The position numbers and the translations under genes were made by a program. DNA of 64,000 bases, taken from positions 2,356,001-2,420,000 of the forward strand of contig CP073691.1 of NCBI GenBank assembly GCA_018228685.1, given 5' to 3'. This DNA is from Clostridiaceae bacterium Marseille-Q4149 (GTDB lineage Bacteria > Bacillota > Clostridia > Oscillospirales > Oscillospiraceae). Below, piece after piece: positions 33,159-41,727 of the stretch (position 1 is its first letter; each line of letters begins with the position of its first letter). A model generated the notes under the pieces. That model did no database searches. It had not been told where the DNA came from and saw only the letters and a program-made list of their open reading frames with translations.

Positions 33159-34097
33159 ATGAGCGAAAAGAAAAAGATCGCTACCCGCGAAGGCTTCGGC
33201 AAGGAGATCGTGGCCCTGGGCAAGGAAAACCCTGACATTCTGGTGGTGGATATTGATATCGGCAAGAGCTGCAAGACCGGCGACTTCCGCAAGGAGCTGC
33301 CCCAGCAGTATCTGAACGTGGGCATCGCCGAGCAGAACGGCGCAGGCCTGGCTGCGGGTCTTGCCACCTGCGGCAAGGTCCCCTTCGTGGTCACCTACGC
33401 CGTGTTCGGCTCCCTGCGTATGTGCGAAATGATCCGCCAGGAGGTCTGCTATCCCAACCTGAACGTGAAGATCGCCTGCTCCCACGGCGGCGTGACCCCC
33501 GCCAACGACGGCGCTTCCCACCAGTCCATCGAGGACATGGGCGTGCTGCGCACCATCCCCAACATGACCGTGATCATGCCGGCGGACTATAACGCCGCCC
33601 GCAAGCTGGTCCGCCAGGCCGCCGAGACCTACGGCCCCATGTATCTGCGCTTCACCCGTGACGCCGTGCCCCAGATCTATGACGAGGACGTGGAGTTCAC
33701 CATCGGCAAGGCCCACCAGATTCAGGACGGCAAGGACGTGGCCATCATCGCCAACGGCGACACCGTGCGCCTGGCCATCGAGGCCGCCAAGGTCCTGGCC
33801 GGTAAGGGCATCTCCGCCCGCGTGCTGGATATGCACACCATCAAGCCCCTGGACGTGGAGGCCGTCACCGCCGCCATCAACGACATCGGCAAGGTCATCA
33901 CCGTGGAGGACCACAACATCATCAACGGCCTGGGCTCCGCCGTGTGCGAGGTAGCCGCCGAGATGGGCAAGGGCCTTGTCAAGCGCGTGGGTATCCGGGA
34001 TCAGTTCGGTCAGTCCGCCCCCTATGAGCGCCTGCTGGCCATGAACGGCGTGACCGTTGAGGACATCGTGGCCATCGCCGAGAGCATGAACGCCTAA
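33159..34097 (+). CDS. transketolase, C-terminal (pyrimidine-binding) subunit
   Basis: 312 residues with AAGGAGG upstream. NVGIAEQNGAGLAAGLA holds the Glu that activates TPP; DGASHQSIEDMGVLR is the substrate-side motif; the C-terminal domain follows after about residue 190. Complements the N-terminal subunit encoded 17 nt upstream. Confidence 0.93.
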   Translation: MSEKKKIATREGFGKEIVALGKENPDILVVDIDIGKSCKTGDFRKELPQQYLNVGIAEQNGAGLAAGLATCGKVPFVVTYAVFGSLRMCEMIRQEVCYPNLNVKIACSHGGVTPANDGASHQSIEDMGVLRTIPNMTVIMPADYNAARKLVRQAAETYGPMYLRFTRDAVPQIYDEDVEFTIGKAHQIQDGKDVAIIANGDTVRLAIEAAKVLAGKGISARVLDMHTIKPLDVEAVTAAINDIGKVITVEDHNIINGLGSAVCEVAAEMGKGLVKRVGIRDQFGQSAPYERLLAMNGVTVEDIVAIAESMNA

Positions 34098-34124
34098 CAT
34101 CGGAAAAATCAGGAGGTTATCATT

Positions 34125-35063
34125 ATGAGAATCGGTTTTGTTGGCTGCGGCGCCATCGGCAGCTGCTATGCAAGCTATCTGTCCCGGAAGCATGAGGTCT
34201 GCGTGCTGGATACCTATGCCCCGGTGATTGAATCCATCAAGAAGAACGGCATTCTCCTGGACGAGTGCGCCCCCGGCAGCGGCACCGGCGAGACCGTGTC
34301 CTTCCGCCCGGCCATGGCCACCACCGACCCCAAGGAGATCGGCGTGGTGGACCTGCTGATCGTGTTCGTGCACTATCAGTATCTGGAGGCCGCCGTGCGC
34401 AACGCTCTGCCCATGATCGACCGGCACACCATGATCCTGTGCCTGCAGAACGGCCTGGGCAACTATGACGAGATCGCCAAGGTGGTTCCCGAGGAGCAGA
34501 TCATCATCGGCAACACCGCCTTCGGCGCCACCCCCATGGAGCCCGGCCATGTGAAGCACACCGGCACCGGTGTGACCAACATGGGCTCCCTGAAGGCCCC
34601 CAAGGAGAACGTGGAGCGCATGGCCGAGGCCCTGCGCGAGGCCGGCCTGGAGGTCTGCGTCCACGAGAACGTCATGAACGCCATCTGGCACAAGCTGCTG
34701 GCCAACGTGGCCATCAACGGCATGAGCGCCCTGCTGGAGACCAAGAACGGCTTTGTGGACGGCAACCAGTATGCCCACGAGGCCGCCCGGATGCTGGTGG
34801 AGGAGGCCATCACCGTGGCCAACGCCTGCGGCTGCACCCTGGACCACGACGCCGAGCTGGAGCACGCCTATGAGGTGTCCCGCATGACCGACGAGACCAT
34901 CAGCTCCATGGTGCAGGACGTGACCCATCACCGGGAGACCGAGATCCGCATCATCACCGGCGCTGTGTGCCGCCTGGGCCGGGAGCACGGCATCGCCACT
35001 CCCTGCAACGACCTGATGCTGCAGCTGGTGCTGGCCAAGCAGTCCATCTATCTGGGCCGCTGA
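34125..35063 (+). CDS. ketopantoate reductase-family (ApbA/PanE-like) oxidoreductase
   Basis: 312 residues. N-terminal Rossmann motif GCGAIGSCYASYL (residues 7-19), then LCLQNGLGNYDEI, and a C-terminal helical domain with HKLLANVAINGMSALL (catalytic Lys region). Homologues include 2-dehydropantoate reductase, but placement with TRAP and transketolase genes suggests a different 2-oxo acid or sugar-acid substrate. Last gene of the operon before the regulator. Confidence 0.85.
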   Translation: MRIGFVGCGAIGSCYASYLSRKHEVCVLDTYAPVIESIKKNGILLDECAPGSGTGETVSFRPAMATTDPKEIGVVDLLIVFVHYQYLEAAVRNALPMIDRHTMILCLQNGLGNYDEIAKVVPEEQIIIGNTAFGATPMEPGHVKHTGTGVTNMGSLKAPKENVERMAEALREAGLEVCVHENVMNAIWHKLLANVAINGMSALLETKNGFVDGNQYAHEAARMLVEEAITVANACGCTLDHDAELEHAYEVSRMTDETISSMVQDVTHHRETEIRIITGAVCRLGREHGIATPCNDLMLQLVLAKQSIYLGR

Positions 35064-35114
35064 CAAAAATTACACAGTCAAACACATCTTCTTTTACCCT
35101 TTTCCCCTCCGAAA

Positions 35115-35156
35115 GCAGCGGACGGCAGCTTTTGTCTGCCGTCCGCTGCGCGTTTT
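35115..35156 (+). terminator. terminator of the transketolase operon
   Basis: GCAGCGGACGGCAG / CTGCCGTCCGCTGC, perfect 14 bp stem, then GCGTTTTG. Confidence 0.85.
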
Positions 35157-35178
35157 GATGTCTTGGTGAAACTTTTAC

Positions 35179-35207
35179 TTGACGGTATTCAAACTTTGTA
35201 CTATGTT
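35179..35207 (+). promoter_or_regulatory. promoter of the GntR regulator gene
   Basis: TTGACG (35179-35184), 17 bp spacer, TATGTT (35202-35207). No TGTC-N-GACA site is seen here, so autoregulation by the same operator is not evident. Confidence 0.6.
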
Positions 35208-35252
35208 ATACATATGTTATAGAGTTAACAGTCCCATAAAGGAGCGATTTAT

Positions 35253-35984
35253 ATGAGTGATACCCCCGGCTATGTGAAAAATCTGAAGAAGGAGTCGGTG
35301 GTGCAGAGCGTTATCAACTGCCTGACCGATGCCATGCGCAATAAGCAGCTCAAGCCCGGAGACCGCATTCCGCCGGAGCCGGATCTGGCCGCCTCCATGG
35401 GCGTGGCCCGCAGCTCCGTGCGGGAGGCCATCAAAATTCTCACCTATCTGGGCGTGCTGGAGAGCAAGCGCTCCGAGGGGACCTTCGTTTGCAGCGGCTT
35501 TCAGGAGAGCATGATCGACCCCATGATCTATGGCATGATCCTGAACCAGGACTCCTTTGACAACCTGATGGAGCTGCGCGAGATGGTAGAGGCCGGCATC
35601 ATGCGCCTGGCCAGCGCCAAGTATAATGAGGAGGACGGCCGGGTGCTGGAGCAGCTCCTGGACCAGATGCGCGGCATCGTCCGCGGCGATGGCCAGGACA
35701 AGGTGGAGCGCTTTTTCGCCGTGGACAACCAGTTCCACGACATGGTGTCCCAGATGGGAAAGAACCCCCTGGCCGACAAGATCAGCCGGGTGGTGCGCAC
35801 CCTGACCCACGCCGTCCGGTATGAAACGGTCAGCACCATGATCAACACCGGCCGGGGCGAGGAGCTGCTGGAGGCCCACAGCGACCTGTTCGAGACCCTG
35901 CGCAGCCGCCGCCAGGACAACGTGGAGGAGATCGTCCGGGCCACCTATTTCAAAGCGGCCCTGTATGGCCAGGAGAAGAACTGA
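35253..35984 (+). CDS. GntR-family regulator, FadR subfamily (FCD domain)
   Basis: 243 residues. N-terminal winged helix with LKPGDRIPPEPDLAASMGVARSSVREAIKIL (about residues 33-63) and C-terminal FCD helical domain with a metal-binding pattern (LRE at 111-113, DNQFHDMV, and later H residues), which usually binds a small organic acid. FadR-type regulators bind TNGTNNNACNA-like sites; the TTTGTCNGACAAA operators at the two upstream promoters fit. Most likely represses the TRAP and transketolase operons until the substrate is present. Confidence 0.9.
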   Translation: MSDTPGYVKNLKKESVVQSVINCLTDAMRNKQLKPGDRIPPEPDLAASMGVARSSVREAIKILTYLGVLESKRSEGTFVCSGFQESMIDPMIYGMILNQDSFDNLMELREMVEAGIMRLASAKYNEEDGRVLEQLLDQMRGIVRGDGQDKVERFFAVDNQFHDMVSQMGKNPLADKISRVVRTLTHAVRYETVSTMINTGRGEELLEAHSDLFETLRSRRQDNVEEIVRATYFKAALYGQEKN

Positions 35985-35991
35985 ATTCCAT

Positions 35992-36031
35992 AAAAAAATC
36001 TCAAAGGGCCAAAGCCCTTTGAGATTTTTTT
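35992..36031. terminator. bidirectional terminator between gntR and the phosphatase gene
   Basis: AAAAAAATCTCAAAGGGC / GCCCTTTGAGATTTTTTT, nearly perfect and U-flanked on both strands, serving the two converging genes. Confidence 0.9.
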
Positions 36032-36032
36032 C

Positions 36033-36794
36033 TTATTCCGGCAGGCCCTGCCGCATTTCCCGGCAGGCGGCGTTGGTGATGAACACCGAGCCCGGGCGCA
36101 GGGGATCCAGGAAGGAGCCGTCCAGCCGGACGGCGACGCCTCCGGCCTCCTGGGCGATCAAAGACCCGGCGGCATAGTCCCAGGGGGACAGTCGGCACTC
36201 GAAGAAGATCTCCGCCCGGCCGCAGGCCACCATGCAGCAGTCCAGGGCCGCTGAGGCAAACCGCCGGTAGTCCAGGCACCGGTCATACAGGTGCCGCAGA
36301 ATGGCAAAGTGCCGGTCGGTATAGCTGCGGTCATAGATGGTGGAGCCGCAGGCCACAATGGCGTGGGCGGCGTCCCGGGAGCTGGCGCGGATGGGCGCGC
36401 CGTTGAGGGTGGCCCCGCAGCCCCTTTGAGCGGCGAACAGCTCGCCCACAAAGGGGTTATACACCACGCCGTACTCCGCCTGCCCGTTGTGGACCAGGGC
36501 CACGGACACGCTGCTGCAATTCATGCGGCGGGTGAAATTGGTGGTGCCGTCGATGGGGTCCACCACAAAAATCCAGGGGTGGGTCAGAGCGGGCCGCTCC
36601 CCCTCCTCGCCGAAAAACTCCGCCTCCGGCAGCAGCTTCAGCAGCTCCTGCCGCAAAAACACCTGCACGGCCTCGTCATATTGGGTCACCAGGTCCGCCG
36701 GGCCGTGCTTCTCCCGGGTGACGTTCTGAATGTCGTGGGCGGAGAGGACCATGTCCCCCGCCCGGCGCACAATGTCGATGATCTGCTCCAGCAT
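36033..36794 (-). CDS. inositol monophosphatase family protein
   Basis: 253 residues. Metal and phosphate motifs are complete: FFGEEGERP (Glu ligand), WIFVVDPIDGTTNFTRR (first signature) and SPWDYAAGSLIAQEAGG (second signature). Could hydrolyse myo-inositol phosphate, 3'-phosphoadenosine 5'-phosphate or fructose-1,6-bisphosphate; the family does not decide. It follows the amidohydrolase gene by two bases. Confidence 0.9.
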   Translation of the reverse strand: MLEQIIDIVRRAGDMVLSAHDIQNVTREKHGPADLVTQYDEAVQVFLRQELLKLLPEAEFFGEEGERPALTHPWIFVVDPIDGTTNFTRRMNCSSVSVALVHNGQAEYGVVYNPFVGELFAAQRGCGATLNGAPIRASSRDAAHAIVACGSTIYDRSYTDRHFAILRHLYDRCLDYRRFASAALDCCMVACGRAEIFFECRLSPWDYAAGSLIAQEAGGVAVRLDGSFLDPLRPGSVFITNAACREMRQGLPE

Positions 36795-36796
36795 GC

Positions 36797-38383
36797 TTAG
36801 CTCCTTCTGACGATCTGCCCGGCCATGACGCCGGTGTATTGGCCGCCGTCGATGACCGGCTGTCCGGCCACCAGCACGGTGTCCAGCCCCTCCGCCATGC
36901 GGCAGGGGTCCTGATACGTCCCCGGCTCCCGCAGGTCCTCCGGGGCGAACACGTTGATATCCGCCTGGGCCCCGGGGGTCAGCACACCCCGGTCCTTCAT
37001 GCCCAGCACCGCCGCCGGGCGGCCCGTCATCTTGTGGATGGCCGCCTCCGGCGTCAGGTCCCCCCGCTCCCGGACGAACCGGGTCAGCAGGTGGACAAAG
37101 GTGCCGTATACCCGGGGATGGGGCTGGCCCTCCGTGGGATAGGTGGAGTCGGAGATCAGGTTGGAGAAGGGATCTTGCAGAATGGCGGCGATGTCCTCCT
37201 CGTGGGCCATGAAGTCGATCATGGTGATCTCCCCCTGCTCCCGCACCAGCAGGTCGCAGCAGCAGGTCAGGGGGTCCTGGCCGGTCAGCTCCGCGATCTG
37301 CTGCAGGCTCATGCCCTGATAGGGGTGATCCTCCGGGCAGTGGAGACTGGTGAGAAAAATGCCGTCCCAGCCCGCCAGCTTGGCGATGTCGTCAAAGCCA
37401 TCGCCGCTTTCGATGCGCCGGGCCAGCAGCTTCCGCTGGTCCGGGTCCCCCAGGCGGCGGACAATGGCCTCCATGCCCCCGGCCAGAAACTCCGGCGGCA
37501 GGATGTGCAGCAGCTGGGTGGACCCGGCGGTGTAGGGATACACGTCGCAGGACAGGTCCAGCCCCTCCTGCCTGGCCCGGTCCAGCAGAGCCAGCACCTG
37601 GGGGATCTTGCGGTTCCAGTTGTCCCGGCCCATGGCCTTCAGGTGGGAGATATGCACCGGGGCCTTCAGGGCCCGGGCCACCCCCACCATCTCCCGGGCG
37701 GCCTCCACCACGCCGCCGCCCTCCTGGCGCATGTGCACGGTGATGGGGATGCTCTGCCCCGCCAGGGGGGCCAGGGCCCGGATCAGCTCGTCGGTGGTAT
37801 AGAAGCACTCCGGCGCATAGCCCAGGCCCAGGGACACGCCCAGGGCCCCGTCGGCCAAAGCCCCCTCCAGCCGCCGGTGAATGGCGGCGTAGTGCTCCGG
37901 CTCCAGGCGCTGCACCTGATACCCGGCCACGCTGGCCCGGATGGTGCCGGCTCCCGCCAGCATCCCCGTGTGCAGGGGGGCTGCGGGCTGGGCGGCGAAA
38001 TACTCCGCCAGGGTCTCCCGGGCCGCCTCCGGCGGCACCCGGCCGCAGATGGGCTCCAGATACGAGGTGATGGCCGGCAGGTTCTCCGGCCCCACTGGGG
38101 CGCAGGATAGGCCGCAGTTGCCGTTAACGATGGTGGTGAGCCCCTGGCGCAGCTCCAGCTCCCCGAAGCCCGGCCGGAAGGCCGCGGCATCGGCGTGGCG
38201 GTGGATGTCGATGAAGCCCGGGGTCACCCACCTGCCCCGGGCGTCGATGACCCGGGCGGCCCGGGCGGCGGGCAGCGGCTCCACGGCGGCGATTTTACCG
38301 CCGGACACCGCCACGTCCGCCTGGATGCCGGGGCGGCCGGAACCGTCATAGACGGTTCCGCCCCGGATGATCAGATCAAACAT
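36797..38383 (-). CDS. N-acyl-D-amino-acid deacylase (D-aminoacylase) family amidohydrolase
   Basis: 528 residues, starting MFDLIIRGGTVYDGSGRPG, the usual opening. GFIDIHRHADAAAF carries the first metal ligands, HISHLKAMG the later His, and the C-terminal GVLTPGAQADINVF restores the composite domain. Removes acyl groups from D-amino acids or D-aminoacyl compounds. Cytoplasmic. The gene is the next-to-last of the long yqfC-to-IMPase gene row. Confidence 0.88.
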   Translation of the reverse strand: MFDLIIRGGTVYDGSGRPGIQADVAVSGGKIAAVEPLPAARAARVIDARGRWVTPGFIDIHRHADAAAFRPGFGELELRQGLTTIVNGNCGLSCAPVGPENLPAITSYLEPICGRVPPEAARETLAEYFAAQPAAPLHTGMLAGAGTIRASVAGYQVQRLEPEHYAAIHRRLEGALADGALGVSLGLGYAPECFYTTDELIRALAPLAGQSIPITVHMRQEGGGVVEAAREMVGVARALKAPVHISHLKAMGRDNWNRKIPQVLALLDRARQEGLDLSCDVYPYTAGSTQLLHILPPEFLAGGMEAIVRRLGDPDQRKLLARRIESGDGFDDIAKLAGWDGIFLTSLHCPEDHPYQGMSLQQIAELTGQDPLTCCCDLLVREQGEITMIDFMAHEEDIAAILQDPFSNLISDSTYPTEGQPHPRVYGTFVHLLTRFVRERGDLTPEAAIHKMTGRPAAVLGMKDRGVLTPGAQADINVFAPEDLREPGTYQDPCRMAEGLDTVLVAGQPVIDGGQYTGVMAGQIVRRS

Positions 38384-38405
38384 GAGATTCCCTTCTTTTG
38401 CGCGA

Positions 38406-39608
38406 TTATTTCCTCCCGCCCAGCGGGAGAGTCACAATGAAACGGGTGGAGCGGGCGTCGCTTTCGCAGCGGATGGCCCCCTGATGCTCCCGGACGATGG
38501 CCTGGGCAATGGACAGGCCCAGGCCGAAGCCTCCCTGGGTGCGGCTGCCGTCGGCTCGGTAGAACCGCTCAAACAGGTGGGGCAGCACCTCCGCCGGGAT
38601 GGGCGGGCCGCCGTTTTCCACCGTCAGCACGGCCTTTCGGTCCGCCTGGACCAGGGTCATGCGGACCTGTGCCCCCTGGGGGGCGTATTTGATGGCGTTG
38701 TCCAGCAGGACCCCCGCCACCTGCTGCAATTGGTCCCGGCTGCCGGTGACGGCGATGCCCGGGGCAATGTCATAGTCCAGCCGGCGTCCGGCCTCGAAGG
38801 CCACGGGCTCGAAGCGCAGGGCCGTATCCTCCATGGCGTCGGACAGGTCCACCGGGGTCATGGCGGCCTTCAGCCGCCCGTCGTCGGCCCGGGACAGCGT
38901 CAGCATATCCTCCACCAGGCGCTTCATCCGCCGTCCGGACCAGCGGATATTGTCCACATAGGGCTGCTGATCCGGCTGCACATCCGTCTGCTGCATCAGG
39001 TCCGCCGAGGACAGGATCACCGTCAGCGGGGTCTTCAGCTCGTGGGATGCGTCGGACAGGAACCGGCGCTGCTGGTCCAGGGAGCGGGCCACAGGCCGGG
39101 CGGCCAGACCCGCCAGCAGCCAGCTGCATCCCAGCAGCACCGCCAGGGCCGCCACGCCTACGATCAGGCACATTTTCACCACCGCCCGGAGGGTGGCGTC
39201 CTCCTGGGCGGCGTCGGTGAAGGCGATGCGGGTATACAGGGGCCCATCGGCCCGGAGATACCGCAGATGATAGCTGCGCAGGATGCCGGAGGAATCCCCC
39301 TGCTCCAGGCAGGCGGTAACGATCTCCGCCATGGCATCCTGGTCATCCAGCCGGTAATAGCTGCTGCCGGACAGGCGCACGGTGCCGCTGGGGTACACGT
39401 CCGCCACAAAGCAGGGGGCGGCGGACCCCTCCCCGGGCAGGGAGGCGTCATACCGCCCGGTCTGGACCACCTGCATGAGCCGCTGGTTCACGGTGCGCTC
39501 CACGGCGGCCCGGCTGGACACCAGCACCCCCACGAACACCGCCAGCAGCACCGCCGTCACCATGGCCATGTTGATGGCCACGATCTTCCAGCGAAGGCGG
39601 CGGATCAT
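38406..39608 (-). CDS. sensor histidine kinase (OmpR/PhoR class)
   Basis: 400 residues. A membrane helix near residue 15, an extracytoplasmic sensing segment of about 130 residues, a second helix near 155-175 (VGVAALAVLLGCSWLL), then H-box DASHELKTPLTVIL, N-box VLLDNAIKYAP and G-boxes ending GGFGLGLSIAQAI. Its ATG overlaps the regulator stop by 4 nt, so the pair is coupled. Signal unknown. Confidence 0.92.
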   Translation of the reverse strand: MIRRLRWKIVAINMAMVTAVLLAVFVGVLVSSRAAVERTVNQRLMQVVQTGRYDASLPGEGSAAPCFVADVYPSGTVRLSGSSYYRLDDQDAMAEIVTACLEQGDSSGILRSYHLRYLRADGPLYTRIAFTDAAQEDATLRAVVKMCLIVGVAALAVLLGCSWLLAGLAARPVARSLDQQRRFLSDASHELKTPLTVILSSADLMQQTDVQPDQQPYVDNIRWSGRRMKRLVEDMLTLSRADDGRLKAAMTPVDLSDAMEDTALRFEPVAFEAGRRLDYDIAPGIAVTGSRDQLQQVAGVLLDNAIKYAPQGAQVRMTLVQADRKAVLTVENGGPPIPAEVLPHLFERFYRADGSRTQGGFGLGLSIAQAIVREHQGAIRCESDARSTRFIVTLPLGGRK

Positions 39609-40285
39609 GCCTCCACCTCCAGGAAATACCCCACCATCCGCCGGGTGCGGATGGTGACGGCGGAGTGCAGATGGGTCAGCTTCCGCCGCAGGAAGCTGAT
39701 ATACACCTCCACGTTGTTGTCCTCGGCGTCGGAGTCATAGCCCCACACCTTCAGCAGCAGCTGCTCCTTGGGCACCACCCGGCCCTGGCTGCGCAGCAGC
39801 AGCTCCAGCATGTCGTATTCCCGGCGGCTCAGCCGCAAGGACCGCTCCCCGCAGGACAGCTGAAAGGTCCCCGGCTCCAGCCGCAGATCCCCGAAGGTGA
39901 TGGCATCGTCGGTCCGGGCGTCGCCGCCGCCCCGCCGCAGCAGGGAGCGCACGCAGGCCAGCAGCTCCTCCGGCTCAAAGGGCTTGGTGAGATAATAGTC
40001 CGCCCCGCAATCCAGTCCCTGGACCCGGTCGGACAGGTCGCTGCGGGCCGTCAGCATCAGCACCGGCACGGCGTGGCCCCCGGCGCGCAGCTTCCGCAGC
40101 AGGGTGAACCCGTCCATCCCCGGCAGCATGGCGTCCAGCAGGATCAGGTCATACAGGTCCGTGGAGGCGTTGTCGTAGCCGGACACGCCGTCGCTGCTGA
40201 CGTCCACGGTGTACCCCTGCCGCCGCAGCAGCTCCGCCAGGTTCTGGGCCAGGCGCTTTTCATCCTCGATCACAAGCAGCCGCAT
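39605..40285 (-). CDS. OmpR-family response regulator
   Basis: 226 residues. Receiver domain with acidic pair EDEK, phosphoacceptor in LILLDAMLPGMDG and Lys in YLTKPFEPEEL; winged-helix C-terminus ends LRRKL..IRTRRMVGYFLE. Partner of the kinase at 38406-39608. Confidence 0.93.
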   Translation of the reverse strand: MRLLVIEDEKRLAQNLAELLRRQGYTVDVSSDGVSGYDNASTDLYDLILLDAMLPGMDGFTLLRKLRAGGHAVPVLMLTARSDLSDRVQGLDCGADYYLTKPFEPEELLACVRSLLRRGGGDARTDDAITFGDLRLEPGTFQLSCGERSLRLSRREYDMLELLLRSQGRVVPKEQLLLKVWGYDSDAEDNNVEVYISFLRRKLTHLHSAVTIRTRRMVGYFLEVEA

Positions 40286-40300
40286 GGAGCGCCTCCTTCT

Positions 40301-41209
40301 TTATGCCAGGCCCGTCTGGGCCAGGGCCAGCAGCGGGGCCAGGGCCTCCGCGCTCATCAGATAAATGGTGTCGTCATCGGAAACGGTGACGCAGTAGCCT
40401 GCACCCCGCTGACCGCCTACCGTCAGGGTGAAGCTGTGCTGCACCCCGTTATGGGTATACTCCGCCGTCAGAACTGCACCCGGCTGGTCCAGCCCGCACA
40501 GAGCCGCCGCCCCGGCGCTGGGCCGCCAGTCCACACAGGCCGCCAGGTGCATATCCCCCAGCCAGGCAGTCAGGTCTGCCAGCTGATCCGTTACATCCCG
40601 GCCATCGGCGGTCCAGGCCCCCTCCGCAGGAGTCAGGGTCAGGGTGCTCTCTCCGGCGGTGACGGTCAGGGAGGTGACATTCTCCGCCGTCAGCTGCGGA
40701 AGCTCCGGCAGGGCCATCATGTCATAGATGCTGCGGCCGATCTGACCCAGCAGGTCCGGCACGGCGTACACCGTGGCCTCGGCCCCCTCCCGATAGACGT
40801 ACACACTGCCGTCGGACTCGCTGCCCAGGCGATAGGTGACGGACGTGTCCTGGCTGTCGGTGACGGTAACGTATTTGGTGGGGCTGTCCAGGCCGTAATC
40901 CGCCAGCTGGGCGGCGGTGGTGACCGGAGGCAGGTGCTCGATGCCCTGCACCGTCTCCAGCAGGGTCAGGGCATAGCTCTCGTCCAGGGGGAAGGTCTTG
41001 TCATCGGCCCACAGCCAGCGTCCGTTCTCCTCCCGGCTGAAGCGCAGGGTGGTGGAGCCGTTGCTGCACACCAGCCGCACTGGCACCGTCTCCTCCTCCT
41101 GGGGGACGTCCGGGTTCTCCGGCTGGGTGGGCTGCTCCTTTTGGCCGCAGCCCGCCAGGGCCAGCAGCATCAGCGCCAGCAGCAGGGCGCACAGGTTCCG
41201 TATCTTCAT
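40301..41209 (-). CDS. DUF4340-like lipoprotein
   Basis: 302 residues from ATG 41209 with AGGAGA upstream. Signal MKIRNLCALLLALMLLALAGC with lipobox LAGC, an acidic proline-rich linker, then repeated beta modules (ETVQGIEHLPPV, VTSLTVTAGESTLTLTPAEG, CGLDQPGAVL) resembling DUF4340. Probably exported and anchored. Placed just before the two-component system, it might provide its signal or be a target; this is inference. Confidence 0.75.
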   Translation of the reverse strand: MKIRNLCALLLALMLLALAGCGQKEQPTQPENPDVPQEEETVPVRLVCSNGSTTLRFSREENGRWLWADDKTFPLDESYALTLLETVQGIEHLPPVTTAAQLADYGLDSPTKYVTVTDSQDTSVTYRLGSESDGSVYVYREGAEATVYAVPDLLGQIGRSIYDMMALPELPQLTAENVTSLTVTAGESTLTLTPAEGAWTADGRDVTDQLADLTAWLGDMHLAACVDWRPSAGAAALCGLDQPGAVLTAEYTHNGVQHSFTLTVGGQRGAGYCVTVSDDDTIYLMSAEALAPLLALAQTGLA

Positions 41210-41232
41210 GGCAAATCTCCTTTGATCGTGTA

Positions 41233-41727
41233 TCACCGCTCCAGGCCCAGCAGGGCCATGACGGCCTCCTCCCGGGCCCGCATCTGCTCCTTCATAGGCC
41301 CCTCGTCCAGGTGGTCGTAGCCCAGCAGGTGCAGCACCGAGTGGGTCACCAGGTACGCCAGCTCCCGCCGCCGGGAGTGGCCGAACTCCTTGGCCTGGGC
41401 CGCCACCCGCTCCATGGACAGCACCATGTCCCCCAGGGGGATCAGTCCTGTGCCGGGGTCGGCGTCCTCCGGCCCCGGATGCTCCCCGGGGGCCAAGTCA
41501 AATTCCGGAAAGCTCAGCACGTCCGTGGGCCTGTCCACCTGCCGCATATCCAGGTTGATGCGGTGGATGCCCTCGTCGTCGGTCAGCAGCACGTCCACCT
41601 CGCAGGGGGCCGTGACCCCCTCCGCCGCCAGGGCTGTGCGGATGGTGCGGCGGATCAGGGCGCAGTTGGCATCGCCGGCGGCGCCGGGCACGTCGGCGGT
41701 AACGGGGATATAGTGGGTCTTTCTCAT
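41233..41727 (-). CDS. ybeY: rRNA maturation endoribonuclease YbeY
   Basis: 164 residues. The zinc motif H-x3-H-x5-H is seen in THSVLHLLGYDHLDEG, preceded by the conserved LGDMVLS and RELAYLVTHS. Processes the 3' end of 16S rRNA. Overlaps phoH by 4 nt, the usual Firmicutes arrangement. Confidence 0.95.
   Translation of the reverse strand: MRKTHYIPVTADVPGAAGDANCALIRRTIRTALAAEGVTAPCEVDVLLTDDEGIHRINLDMRQVDRPTDVLSFPEFDLAPGEHPGPEDADPGTGLIPLGDMVLSMERVAAQAKEFGHSRRRELAYLVTHSVLHLLGYDHLDEGPMKEQMRAREEAVMALLGLER

Noticed and set aside
34125-35063. Housekeeping panE of pantothenate synthesis
   Set aside because: No panB/panC nearby and placed in a substrate-induced TRAP/transketolase cluster; kept only as a family call.
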